The position numbers and the translations under genes are program-made. DNA of 64,000 nucleotides from Sindora glabra (lineage: Eukaryota; Streptophyta; Magnoliopsida; Fabales; Fabaceae), in assembly GCA_020226215.1 (NCBI GenBank), contig CM035230.1, forward strand, positions 5,479,501 through 5,543,500. The letters are read 5' to 3'. The notes below the pieces were generated by a model, which was given only the letters and a program-made list of their open reading frames with translations, had not been told where the DNA came from and did no database searches. This document shows positions 1-10,576 of the stretch, piece after piece. Position 1 is the first letter of the stretch; every line of letters starts with the position of its first letter.

Positions 1-452
1 ATTACTTTAATATTAATGACTAAATATTATCAGATAATAATATTATCTCATAATATAATTATCTTTATCTAATATCAAATTATATAATTATATGATATTA
101 TTTTAATATAAGATAATATCACATAATTTAATATAAAATATATATTACATGAATAATATATATATATATATATACATTATTACTTTAATAATATATATAA
201 TAACAAGTTCAATTAATAAGTTTTTAATCTGAATAAAAACTAATTAATTATTATCTCATTTTTACTCCTTTTGTGTAATCCTATAGATTCCTACTACATT
301 AGCAATGACCTATCATTGGATCATAGACAACTGGTAGCTAATAATACATCACTACCACCAAAGTAGTAAGAATATATGTGATTCAACATCCACCTAATAT
401 GTGATTAATACTTTGCATCATAGTCTTTTTGTAATGATATCCAAATTGAACT

Positions 453-2062
453 GTGATGAGAAAAATATTTACTATTTTATTTTCTTCTATTTTATGTCTC
501 TTAGGTATTATATTTTCTTAATTTCATTGATTAGGCCTTATTTTATCATTTTGGATTGATTTTTACAAGTTTTTGAATTCATTTGGTAATTGTTGGATTT
601 TGACACTATTTTTATTTTTCAGTCATTTCTTAGGCTCAAGTTGTTGGATTGATGTACACTCTATATTGATGGAAAGCTAAAAGAGAGATATATAACTTTT
701 ATATTTTGGTCAAAGTCTAGTTCGAACTTCTTCAAGCTCTTATTTGGCCTAGAAGCTGAAGTGTGTTTTTATCCCAACTGAACCCATTTTTGTATTTGGG
801 TCATATCTAGAACTATAGTGGTCCGATTAACTTGAAGCTAGTGCCTAAATTCTCATAAGACACAGGCCTACAACTTTGATGTTCATGACTTGTCTAAATT
901 TCATCATGGACAACCATAGGCTGGAATATAGACTTGTGAGAATTCCCTGATACAACTATTGGATTTAATTGATTTGTAAAAAATAAGTCTGGACTTTTAA
1001 AAAATAGAAAATCCTTATTATTGTAATCCTAAGAGTCCTATAATTCTAGTCCAATAGGGTTTTAGGCAAATTAGGTTATATAAATAGGCAAGAGAGCTGA
1101 ATATATCCAAACCTTACACAGAGTTCAACAAAGTTCTTCTTTCCTTTCTTTTCTGTTTTCTTGTTTCCAAGCTATGGAAGGCCAAAGACTTTGGTTGATT
1201 CAAGGATTTTGAAGCTCTTCTCTTCAAGGATTTATGAGATCTTGATTAGTAATGTTAATTTCCTTCTATTGATTTTCCTCTTTCTCAATTGTTTATGTTG
1301 AATTATTGAAATTGCTAGTGTTAAGTGCCGATTTGATATAATTGGTACCCAATCTTGTGATTTTTATTCTTTTGCTATTTGAATGTGAAATTATGGTTGA
1401 TTAATCATGATTTTACATGTTAGGATAGAGGGTTAGGGGATTACTTCAATAAAATCTGATTTGATTTTCTAAATTAACTGAATTCTATCTATAAGTTAAT
1501 TTCGATCTAGTTTTGGGATTATGATGATTGCTTAATTCATCTTCTAATCTTAATTGACTAAATTCTAAGTGATTGTCTAGCGTAGGATTTCATGGATTAT
1601 TACAAAGATTCTGTGTAATCCAAGATTGAAAAGTTAATTGGAGCAATCAAATATTTTGTGATCTAGAATTAATCAACAATAAGAGTTATCACATCCTTAA
1701 ATTGACTGTTTGATTCCATTGAATTCTCTTTAGTTTTATTTCTGTTTTTCTTCTATCTTGCATTTAATTTCATGCAACCCCTTAATTCTAATTTTGTGTT
1801 CTACATACAATATATTATTGCATTATGCATTTTATTTCCATTTTTGTTTTTACACAGCATTCTGTTGCATTGCATTGCATTAGTTCTTTATGTTTTCACT
1901 GCATAAATAATTCAAAAATTTTGTAAGTATTGTTAGGAATTAATTTAGGAAACGTAAAATTAAAGGATCACAAGGGGTACGATTTGGTTATGCCACTATA
2001 CAATGTTATTTTTCATCAACTAGTATTTTTAACTAATTTTGGTGCATTGTGACGTGCACATT
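453..2062 (+). mobile_element. Family D 1.6 kb repeat, copy D1 (solo-LTR-like)
   Basis: This is one of three copies of a 1.6 kb dispersed repeat. It starts near TGATGAGAAAAATATTTAC and ends near TTTTGGTGCATTGTGACGTG. It splits C1 exactly between 'ccaaattgaact' and 'aggcatgg'; flanks GAACT and AAACT look like a 5 bp TSD with one change. It holds a TATA box about 620 bp in, a pyrimidine-rich leader and no open reading frame. It has no terminal inverted repeats. TSD size and promoter layout suggest a solo LTR, but one or two extra bases lie between the TSD and the TG/CA termini. The 3' end resembles a decayed tRNA primer site of Athila/Tat gypsy elements only weakly. Confidence 0.7.
1077..1088 (+). 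promoter_or_regulatory. TATA box of repeat D1
   Basis: TATATAAATAGG followed by 'caagagagct' is conserved at the matching place in D2 (28697-28708), about 600-625 bp into the element. A pyrimidine-rich leader follows. This looks like the U3/R promoter of an LTR. Activity today is unknown. Confidence 0.5.
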
Positions 2063-2779
2063 AAACTAGAGGCATGGAGTGTGTCATCCTTGTCAATGTT
2101 CAATTTATATTTATTAAGTAAACTTACTTAAATAAATGATTAATATCAAATATTAATCTAGTTAAGCAAGACCATGCATTTTTAAGTCTCACTCAATCAA
2201 GGGACCTAAGGATATCTCTCCTTTATATAGGAGTAACAAAATCCCATCTACATCACTCATATTTCTTTATATGATTCGTGACACACCCAATCAACACCTT
2301 ACACATCATCCTAATTAAAGGTGATACAAGATGACATCAAAGTATGTGACCTCTCATGTAGAGAACTGTAGTAACTTCAGGTTAAAGGACTACATGCATG
2401 TGGTCACATGAGAATAACTAATGATACATAATAATCTATGTAGTATTCTTACAGTGGGTCAGTCCAGTACATCTATTCACTAACAATGTACCCATGTATT
2501 AACTTCATATCATATATCCATAATTCATAGTCATCACTCATCATACATGATAGTCTCAATGTATTATTGCTATCCTTTTTGTAATAATATTTAACTATGG
2601 ATATTTTAGGAATAACAAAACTATTTCAAGGATAATTATTATATTTAAGTTATAAATTATGTAAATATTAAAATAAAATAAAATATAATATAATAATTAT
2701 ATTGCTTAAAATAAAATGTAATACATTGTATGTTATTACAATCATCTTATGATTAGCTCCTAAGACACACACATTAACA

Positions 2780-3785
2780 AAGATGATATGAAAGCCGAAT
2801 AGAAAATTCTTGGCAAACAATTGTAAAGGATATAAGATTAATTTAAGAGGCAGATGGAAAATTCCTAACGAACGGTTGAGAAAAGTATAATATTAACCTA
2901 TAAATCTCATACCACATAAGGATAAGCACATGCATATTTATTATAAATTATTATATGAGGCAATGTAATATTGGATTTTTGCTTGTGTTTGAATATCATT
3001 ATTTGAAATGATTGCAAGGATTGGTTATGACTATAAGGATTTGTATTTAAGCCTTGATGGTTATTTATGAATGTAATGTCTACTTGAAAAAGGTATTATG
3101 TAATGTGATACCGATGTTGTGTAATAATAAATAGTTAAAAAATTTTATGAATTGTGACATGAGAAACAGGGCTTAAGTCATGTGCAGGAGAACTTTGATT
3201 ATAGAAGATGGTTTCATATATTTCAAAGAATTCAAGAAATGGGTTTGCTAATGTTTTCTAATTTAGTATGTGATTAATTTGCAATTATTATTTATAAAGA
3301 TGATCACCTCCAAGATTGTGGTAGATATATGCTCATTGAGTTCTGTAACTCACTTTGTTTAATTTCTAATGTTTTCAGGTTAAGACTTAAGCTTGTTACA
3401 TTCATGAAGATTCAAGGCAACCTTACTAAAGAATTTTGATAGCTGGATAAGGATCAGAATTAGAGAATTAAATCTTGTTAATTTAGAATTTGATATGTTA
3501 AATCATTAGTTGTGCTTATATGATGAAATTGTGTAGTATTGTGTATGTTATGAATGTTGTTGTATCTAAAAATAGCACATATTTTGTATTTTAGGGCATA
3601 TAACCCTTAGGAAGTGTTCAGAAATAGAGGAGATTCTATTTATTTTTTGGTAAAAATTTAAAAAGAATTTTAATTTTCCCTAGAAATTTAAAAACTCCTG
3701 TTAGGTAGAAGGAGTGAAACTTTTTAAGGCTTGTGAAAATCAATATTAGGATCCAAGTTGATCATGATCATGCTAGGTCATAATA
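2780..3785 (+). mobile_element. 3' part of the 5' LTR of an H-family element (H1)
   Basis: It matches the last ~1 kb of H2 (10900-11908) and H6 (45220-46197), including 'gatgatatgaaagc', 'ttcttggcaaa', 'ctcataccac..aaggataagcacatgcat' and the terminal block 'ggcttgtg..ttaggatcc'. It ends in GGTCATAATA, a decayed GGTCATGACA. A primer-binding site follows directly, so this is a 5' LTR and not a solo one. The upstream half of the LTR is beyond C1, outside the window. Confidence 0.75.
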
Positions 3786-3789
3786 GAGG

Positions 3790-3801
3790 TGGTATTAGAG
3801 T
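3790..3801 (+). promoter_or_regulatory. Primer-binding site of the H element
   Basis: TGGTATTAGAGT, five bases after the 5' LTR end, differs in two places from TGGTATCAGAGC, the initiator-tRNA-Met complement used by many plant copia and gypsy elements. A near-perfect counterpart lies at 41905-41916. Confidence 0.7.
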
Positions 3802-4069
3802 ATGGTTCAAGCTCTTAGGGGTGAATGGGCTAGAATAATTCAATTGTCAAATCTAAGCAAATTAAATATATTGTAAGGTGCATCTTTGAATATCTCTATG
3901 GATTTTTTTGTTATATATGTGTGTTAGCCACTATTGGCTAACTTGTTGAACTTCTTTATGGTTTATCTTACAAGATGAATTATTTTCTGGTGGATTGTTT
4001 CCAATCTGAATGTTAGACACATGTGATGATTTGAATTATGTGACATGAGTTTGAATTGTAATTTGTGAT

Positions 4070-4195
4070 TAATGTTATGTGAAATGGATGATTGAATGGT
4101 GTGAAATGAATGAGTTGAATGTGAAATGAATGGTTAAAAATGTATGAAATGAATAGTTTTTATTGTGTGAAATGAAATGAGTAGTGATTTATGAT
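4070..4195 (+). repeat. Degenerate tandem repeat of a GTGAAATGAATG-like unit
   Basis: 'gtgaaatgaatg' and close variants recur about six times with irregular spacing inside the H internal region. It is not seen in the second internal copy, which lacks this part. Confidence 0.5.
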
Positions 4196-6631
4196 TAATG
4201 CTAACAAATGTGACATTTCTTCTTGTTGATTGACAAAAAGAATATGATTGAGATTGTGTGATGAATTATCAAATTCATTGATGTTGAATGGTTTATGACA
4301 TGAGAATGGAAAGTTTTATTAATAAAACCCTTATGGCATAATTGATATTCTAACCATACCCTACAATATGTGATCATGAGATGAATATTTAATGCTTATG
4401 GTGTCCCATCATAGTGATGCAATACCTATGATGTCTGATCATTGTTCATTGGTATATAAGATAATGAATTAAATGATTGCTAACTATAATGGCCATTATG
4501 AGAATGAACACTCATTTTATATATGATTTGTGATAAGGGGAGATAAAGATCCTCCACAAAGGAGGAGAGGAGTGGTTAGTAGTGAGGGAAAAGATTGGTT
4601 GCCTCGAGCTTAGGGTGGTAAAGGATAAGGTTAGACTAAAGATATAAGGAGAAACCTTGGATATCAACTATGGCCATTTAATGAATTTTTATTAAAAGCT
4701 ATTATAGTCATTCTCTATATTATTGTGCATTGTGTCTTGATATTGATATCTAGTTAACCTTGAATGTTTTTGTTTGATGTGAATGTGATTGAACTTTGTT
4801 TGTTATCAAAATGATTGATGAATACTCAAGAAGGGTTATGCGTAAAGTTAATGTTGTGATAATACTTGGTGAATAGATGATTGTGAGTTTATACTTGTAT
4901 AAATAATTGCTATTGAACTTTGAAATTAGAAATTATGAATATACTATTATAATAATAATTTATGTGAATTGCCACCGGATATATACAGACATGATTTGCA
5001 ATTATTGATTGTAAATTTTATTGGCTAACCGAATAAAGTGTGAATATAATTGTAGTTTCGGATAAAATCAAGTTATGGGTTTAATTATGTGATTGAATCT
5101 TTAATTAAGATATATGATTGTAGATTGTTGATTATGATTTGTTTCCATAATAATTACTAGAATCACTTACTAATTGCATGTGGAATGCATTGGGATTGCA
5201 ATGAATGCCTAATGCTGATGTAAATAACATCTCTTATTTGATTAGATGAGAAACGAGATATATATCCATAGGTTGTGTATTGAACCTTAAAATTGTGTTT
5301 TGGATGCTTGTTTATGTTTGACTTGCTTATTCGTGCTTGGCATACAAGTAAATGATTCAACTTGAGTTTTGGTAGAAGTGGGTTGCTAAATTATTTAAGT
5401 ATTAAAAACTCATGTGACTACATTTAAAATTTAGTAGTATGGCAAATCAATTAGAAAAGAGAAATGAAGTAGTTTAGCTTACATGATAATGCATAAAATT
5501 GATAAATAGACAATTGACAATTCTATGCAATCATGATTAATTTCTTGAAAATTCGAGGATAGATTTTCTTCAAATACGGAGAACTTGTAATATCCCAAAT
5601 TAAAATCTAAAATTTTATAATTGTTGATACTTGAGGATATTTATTTATTTGTTAATTTGATTAATATTTGATTTTTATTTTTGATTCCTTTTTAAAGGTT
5701 ATGGAGTATTAAACATAATATCTATAGTAATATTAAAAAATTATTTATTTTTATAAATATGGTTATTATTGATGTAAAATTAGATTAAAATAATTTTTAT
5801 AAGGAATCCTTCATAAGTTGACATTTTTAATACATGAATGGTTAGATTATTTGTAATTAGAAATGGATGGATGAGATTTTTTTTAAAGGACTTAAGCTCA
5901 CATAGGTGAGAAACACAGGATAAAAACCCAAATTTTTTTTTTTAATTTTTCACGTCCTCCCTCACTTTTTTATACAAGGTCCCCCTCTTTCTTTTTGGAC
6001 CAGCATTGACCTGTCTCTCTCTCTCTCTCTCACTGCCATCCTCTTTTCTCTCCTACTATTTTTCTGAAACAACATTTCCTTTCTTTTTCTAGCATTGCAC
6101 GCTTCATCTCTCTTTGCTAAATAGCCACTATACCATGCTCAGGCCTTCGTTGCCACTGTTGGCAACTACAACCTCGGATGGCCTTTCGCTGAGTGTTCGG
6201 CTAGGCATTGCTATGTGGTGAGCTACGAATCATGAAGCATGGTAGCAAAAATTCTCCTCCGGCATTCATCTTCCTTTGATCTTAGCAGCATGGAGTGCCA
6301 TTTCGATCGATGCTACCTTTTTTCCAATTGAGGTGACCACTGGAGGATGTAAATGGAGGGCCATGAGACACAATGTTGACCCAGTAGTAGAAATTGTTTT
6401 CTAGCATCATTTGCTAGCATTTTGGCGAGCTTTCGTTGCTGGAGAGCTCAAGTTAGGTACTTTTGATGGAGGAAGAAATGGGAGGTGAAAGAAAAATAAT
6501 TGAGAATCTTTGAAGTTACTGAACGATTCCATTAAGTAAGTACATATCTCATAATTGAATTTTTATTTAAATAAGATTTGATTTTAATATTATGAATTAT
6601 ATTTCTCTTATTGATATTACTAATTTTACAT

Positions 6632-6636
<5 letters not shown>

Positions 6637-6710
<74 letters not shown>

Positions 6711-6716
6711 TGTATG

Positions 6717-6746
<30 letters not shown>
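6637..6746 (+). repeat. Compound (TA)n-(TGTA)n microsatellite
   Basis: About 46 bp of TA repeat runs directly into about 64 bp of TGTA repeat. The H3 insertion lies at its right edge and duplicated the target TGTAA. Confidence 0.95.
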
Positions 6747-6747
<1 letters not shown>

Positions 6748-9700
6748 TGTAATATCTTAAATTTAAATTTAAAATTGTGACTTATGGATAATTATTTATT
6801 TATTTGATTTTAAATTTATTTTTTAAAATTAAAAGTTTTGAATATTAAAAATATCTATGGAATTTATTTACTTTATATAATTATTATTAATATAAGATTA
6901 GATTAAAATTATTTTATAAGAAATTTCTTGAGAAATAAATTTCAGTAAGTAAGAGTACATGAATTTATAAAAATAATTTAGTTAAAGTTAATGAATTATT
7001 TTTAAAAATTTGAAGTTTAAAATAGATTTATTTTTACATGACTTATTTAAATATTTTTTATAAGGATTTGTGAAATAAATTATTGATAATTGATAAATTA
7101 TTTATCGAGTTGTAAAAGTTTGAAATAATAAGGTGGGATTTTAAATAAAGTTATTTTTATGAAATGAGTTTTAAATAAATAATTAATTAATCTTTAATGT
7201 GAGGAAAAAAATGAGGTTGATAGCCCGAGAAGGGTGGTATCATTTCTTATTTTTTCTTACATTTTCGTTTTCCTTTTATATTTTGTCGGCTCGTCCCGTC
7301 TTTTTCTCACTTTCTCCCACTAACACACTCCCATTAATTTTATCTCTCGGTTCGTTGTCTTTGGGTTGGTACCGCAGCTTTCTATTTCTTTAAAAAAAAA
7401 TTAAATAAATAAAAAATAATATAATAAAATAAAATCTGATGTTCCTCTTTTTCTACACACTTCTCACCGTCTGTCTTCTCTGCTCCCCCTCTTGTACTTT
7501 TGTTTCGTCAGCTCCCTCTCATGCTACTCCTTCACTGCCTTCCCTATTCCTTTTGGATTTTTCTTTCCCATGCAATCCCGAGTTCCTTGTTCTCTCTCTC
7601 CCTCTTCTAAGTAGCTTCACTCTCTCCTTCTCTCCACACGCTGCTTTCTTCCTCCTCTTTCTCGTTAGTCGGAGCTCCGCCACCTTGAGAGCGCCACTGT
7701 CGCGGAGACCGCCTTGCCAAGAGCTAATTTCTGCCCAGTTGAGGATAACTCAGCTTGAGTGCCCTTTCTCGGCTGTTGCTACCTAGCAAGTAGCTCCTCC
7801 GGCCTGCGGCAGTTAAAGGTGTTTGAATGGAAGCTGCTCAAAGCATGGTTAGAAGGAAGAAGAAGCAGGGCATCAACCCTAGATTCGTATCCAATGTTCT
7901 TCTGCTATTTTGGCGCTGTCATTGCCCCCGATGGACTCCTTTAAGGGCGGTGAGTGATGTTAGAGTAAAGAAATCCAATATTGTTGCTAAACTTACACAA
8001 ATCTGAATGCTTGGAATAAATTTTGCATTTTACAACAAATTGGGTATTTGAGACTTTAAATTTGGGAGAACACAATGTTACAACAATAATTGACATTAAA
8101 AAAAAAAAAGAAAGAGAGAAAGAGACAGTTAGTGATGGTTATAGCTATGCTCAACCTTACAAATTAGTGTTTAGGAAAAAGAAAGGGGAAGGATAGGTTC
8201 GATAGCTTGGTAAATTCTAGCAAGAAAAATCTTGAAAAGTGTATACATATCTCTTTGAATATTAATCTAACTAATGTCGAATGTACCATATTACTTGTGT
8301 TCTTTAACCATATAGTTATATTATTGTAATATCTGATGAATTAACTAAATGATAGATTATATATCCTAGGTTCAAGAGGTGATTGCGTGATTGGGTGATG
8401 TGTTTAGTTGCAATATGAAATGGTACATAAAAGTGTAATTGTTAATAATTAAATTTATACAATAAAGTACATAAATTTTCTGTACAGTAATAATTAAATT
8501 ATTAGAGAGTATGCAATGAAATTATATCCTTGTCATTAGAATTGTAATCTAGGCTAAGTATATGTATGTATGTGTGAGCAATTGAATATTATAATTGTAT
8601 TGGATGAGATCCCATGATTAAAAAGTACAGAACTATTGTTTGATATGATTATTTATTGATTTGATAACTTACTTATTCTTGAAATATTGAGAAATTATGA
8701 TTAAGATGATAGTTATTATTTGGAAAAGAGAATGAAGTTGATGATGGAAGGGAGATATATGTTGAGATAAATAGGGAAATATTGGAAAGCAAGTATATAG
8801 TTTTATGAAGTAATATGAGTAGAACTTTTTTTTCATTAAAGCATAAATTTATAATATTTTGATTGTTCCATGCTTAGTTGAGAAAATCTCATTTTATCAC
8901 TTTATTTGAATAATTGGTATAATATGAATAAAATAATGATATAAAGCTCTCAAATACTAAGTTACTATACTTAGAATATACCTATCTCATAAAAGCTAAT
9001 ACCTTAGTGTTTGGAGTTGATTTAAGTAAATCTTATACTATGATGTTTGAATGTGAAAACCTATGTTAGAAAATATAAGAAGTTGATAATAAGGGATACT
9101 ATTATATTATCATTTGAAAATGGGATTAGTAATAATTGGAAAAAAAAATTAATAGTATTCTTGTATTCATAATATCATTGTTGTGCATGGTAAATTAGGA
9201 GGATAAGAGGAAGACAAGGATGAACCACTCCAAGCTTTTATAATAGACGCACTTCACCAAGTGAGTATATATCTCACTACTAATTTTTATTTAAATAAAA
9301 GATAACTTAATTGTATTCTTCTTATTGACAATATAGATTTCATATTCATTATATGAACTTAGTTTCATGATATATGAGTAATTAATTGTTAATGAATGAT
9401 AATTGATTAGAGTTGATAGTGAAAGCATGGGTAAGTCATTATTAGTAATTGACTAATTGAATGTGATAAAATTGTACTAGATCATACTATGATTGTGTTA
9501 TATTTCTTGTAATTATTGAATAGTTATTTATGTGGGCTTGTATTGAATCTAATGAAATGAATAAAGTGAGACTTTAGTGAATTGACTACATTATGAGTTG
9601 AGCCTTATGAGATATTGAAAAATTATGAACTGTGCTAGAACAATGACATTGGATATTGTGATTTGTGATGAAGATGATGCCAAAAACCAAATGGAAAATT

Positions 9701-10576
9701 CCTGGCAAATAATTGTAGAGGATATAAGATTGATTTGAGAGTTGGATGGGAAATTCCAAGCGAGTGATTGAGAAAAGTATAAACGTGATCTCAAAATAGA
9801 AAGGTAGTTACATATATGTTTACTATAACTGAGTGTGTGATTTAATGTGGTATTAGAACTTTACTTGTGATTGGATGTCACTGTTTGACATGATTGCAAA
9901 AATTTAATGTGATTGTGATGAATTATTTGTATTTGAGTCTTAGTGGCTATTTGAGATTGTGTTTTCTACCTGGAATAGGTAGTAGATGATATGATGATGT
10001 TGTGAATTAACAAATAGTTATAGTTTCTATGAATTGTGATATGAGATACAAGGTTCAAGTTATGTGCAGGGGAACCCTCATTTTGCAATATGATTTCATA
10101 CATTGATCACCTACTAGATAGTGGTAGCTATATACTCAATAAGTTCCTGTAACTCATTTTGTGTTATTTCCAATATTTTCAAATTAAGAAAAGTGCCTTC
10201 AAATCTTTTACATCCATAGAGAATCAAGATCGCTTGAATTTAGAAGATTTGATAGTTGGAAATAGAAATTTATTTATTTATGTTGTGTTAATTTGTTGAA
10301 TGTATAAAAATAAGTTTGTGTAGTATTGTGGGAATGTTAATTGATGTCGTGTCTGAAAACAAATATTGGTTTTGTAATTATAGGGCAAGTAGACCTAAAG
10401 AAGTACCCAATAATAGGAAAGACTCTATCGATTTTTCCATAAAAATTTAAAGAAAGTTTTAAATTTCCTTAGAAATTTGAAAACTGTCATTAGATAAAAA
10501 GAGAGAAACTTGTTAATGCTTTATGGAAATTGAGTATTAGGTTTCACACTGGTCATGATCAGGATAGGTCATAACA
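6748..10576 (+). mobile_element. Family H solo LTR H3 nested in H2
   Basis: It starts TGTAATATCTTAAATT and ends GATAGGTCATAACA. TGTAA stands on both sides (6743-6747 and 10577-10581), an exact 5 bp TSD. Left and right host halves are both H2 sequence. The LTR holds a T/C-rich leader with relatively GC-rich stretches (7250-7940). A purine-rich stretch follows at 8090-8190, then the block 'cacttcaccaagtgagtatatatctcac' (9247-9274, also in other H copies), an 'actcatttt' box near 10150, and the H-type 3' end. Short reading frames in the leader (7199-7944) are low-complexity Leu/Ser/Pro runs and not genes. Confidence 0.88.

Larger units (their letters stand above)
1..2779 (-). mobile_element. Family C solo LTR C1 (minus), cut by window start
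   Basis: This is a reverse-strand copy of the ~1.65 kb family C LTR. Its right end reads as a decayed TGTTGGTGTGTGTCTTAG start (here CTAAGACACACACATTAACA on the plus strand). Positions 1-452 match the inner LTR seen complete at 13606-15275, including the TA-rich tract and the block around 'ggatcatagacaactgg'. The match resumes at 2068 with 'aggcatggagtgtgtcatcc'. The gap is filled by repeat D1. The host on the right (2780 on) is a family H LTR. The left end lies outside the window, so the TSD cannot be tested. There is no coding content. Assignment to Ty1/copia rests on terminus style only. Confidence 0.75.
3786..5585 (+). mobile_element. Non-coding internal region of the H element
   Basis: 1.8 kb lies between the primer site and the 3' LTR, with no gag or pol trace in any frame. 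About 4290-4690 resembles mid-LTR sequence of family G (for example 53880-54130). About 4690-5585 is specific to H and is repeated at 42020-42933. The region ends in a purine-containing stretch (GACGGAGAACT in the second copy) directly before the LTR, the position of a polypurine tract. An internal region shorter than its ~3 kb LTRs marks a non-autonomous, LARD-like element mobilised by enzymes made elsewhere. Confidence 0.65.

Noticed and set aside
453..2062. Family D as a Helitron
   Set aside because: It has no 5' TC or 3' CTRR hairpin end, and D2 shows a 5 bp duplication, which Helitrons do not make.
7199..7944. Overlapping frames of 64, 115 and 61 codons in H3
   Set aside because: They are Ser/Leu/Phe/Pro-rich translations of the T/C-rich LTR leader. 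The other H LTRs do not preserve the frames.
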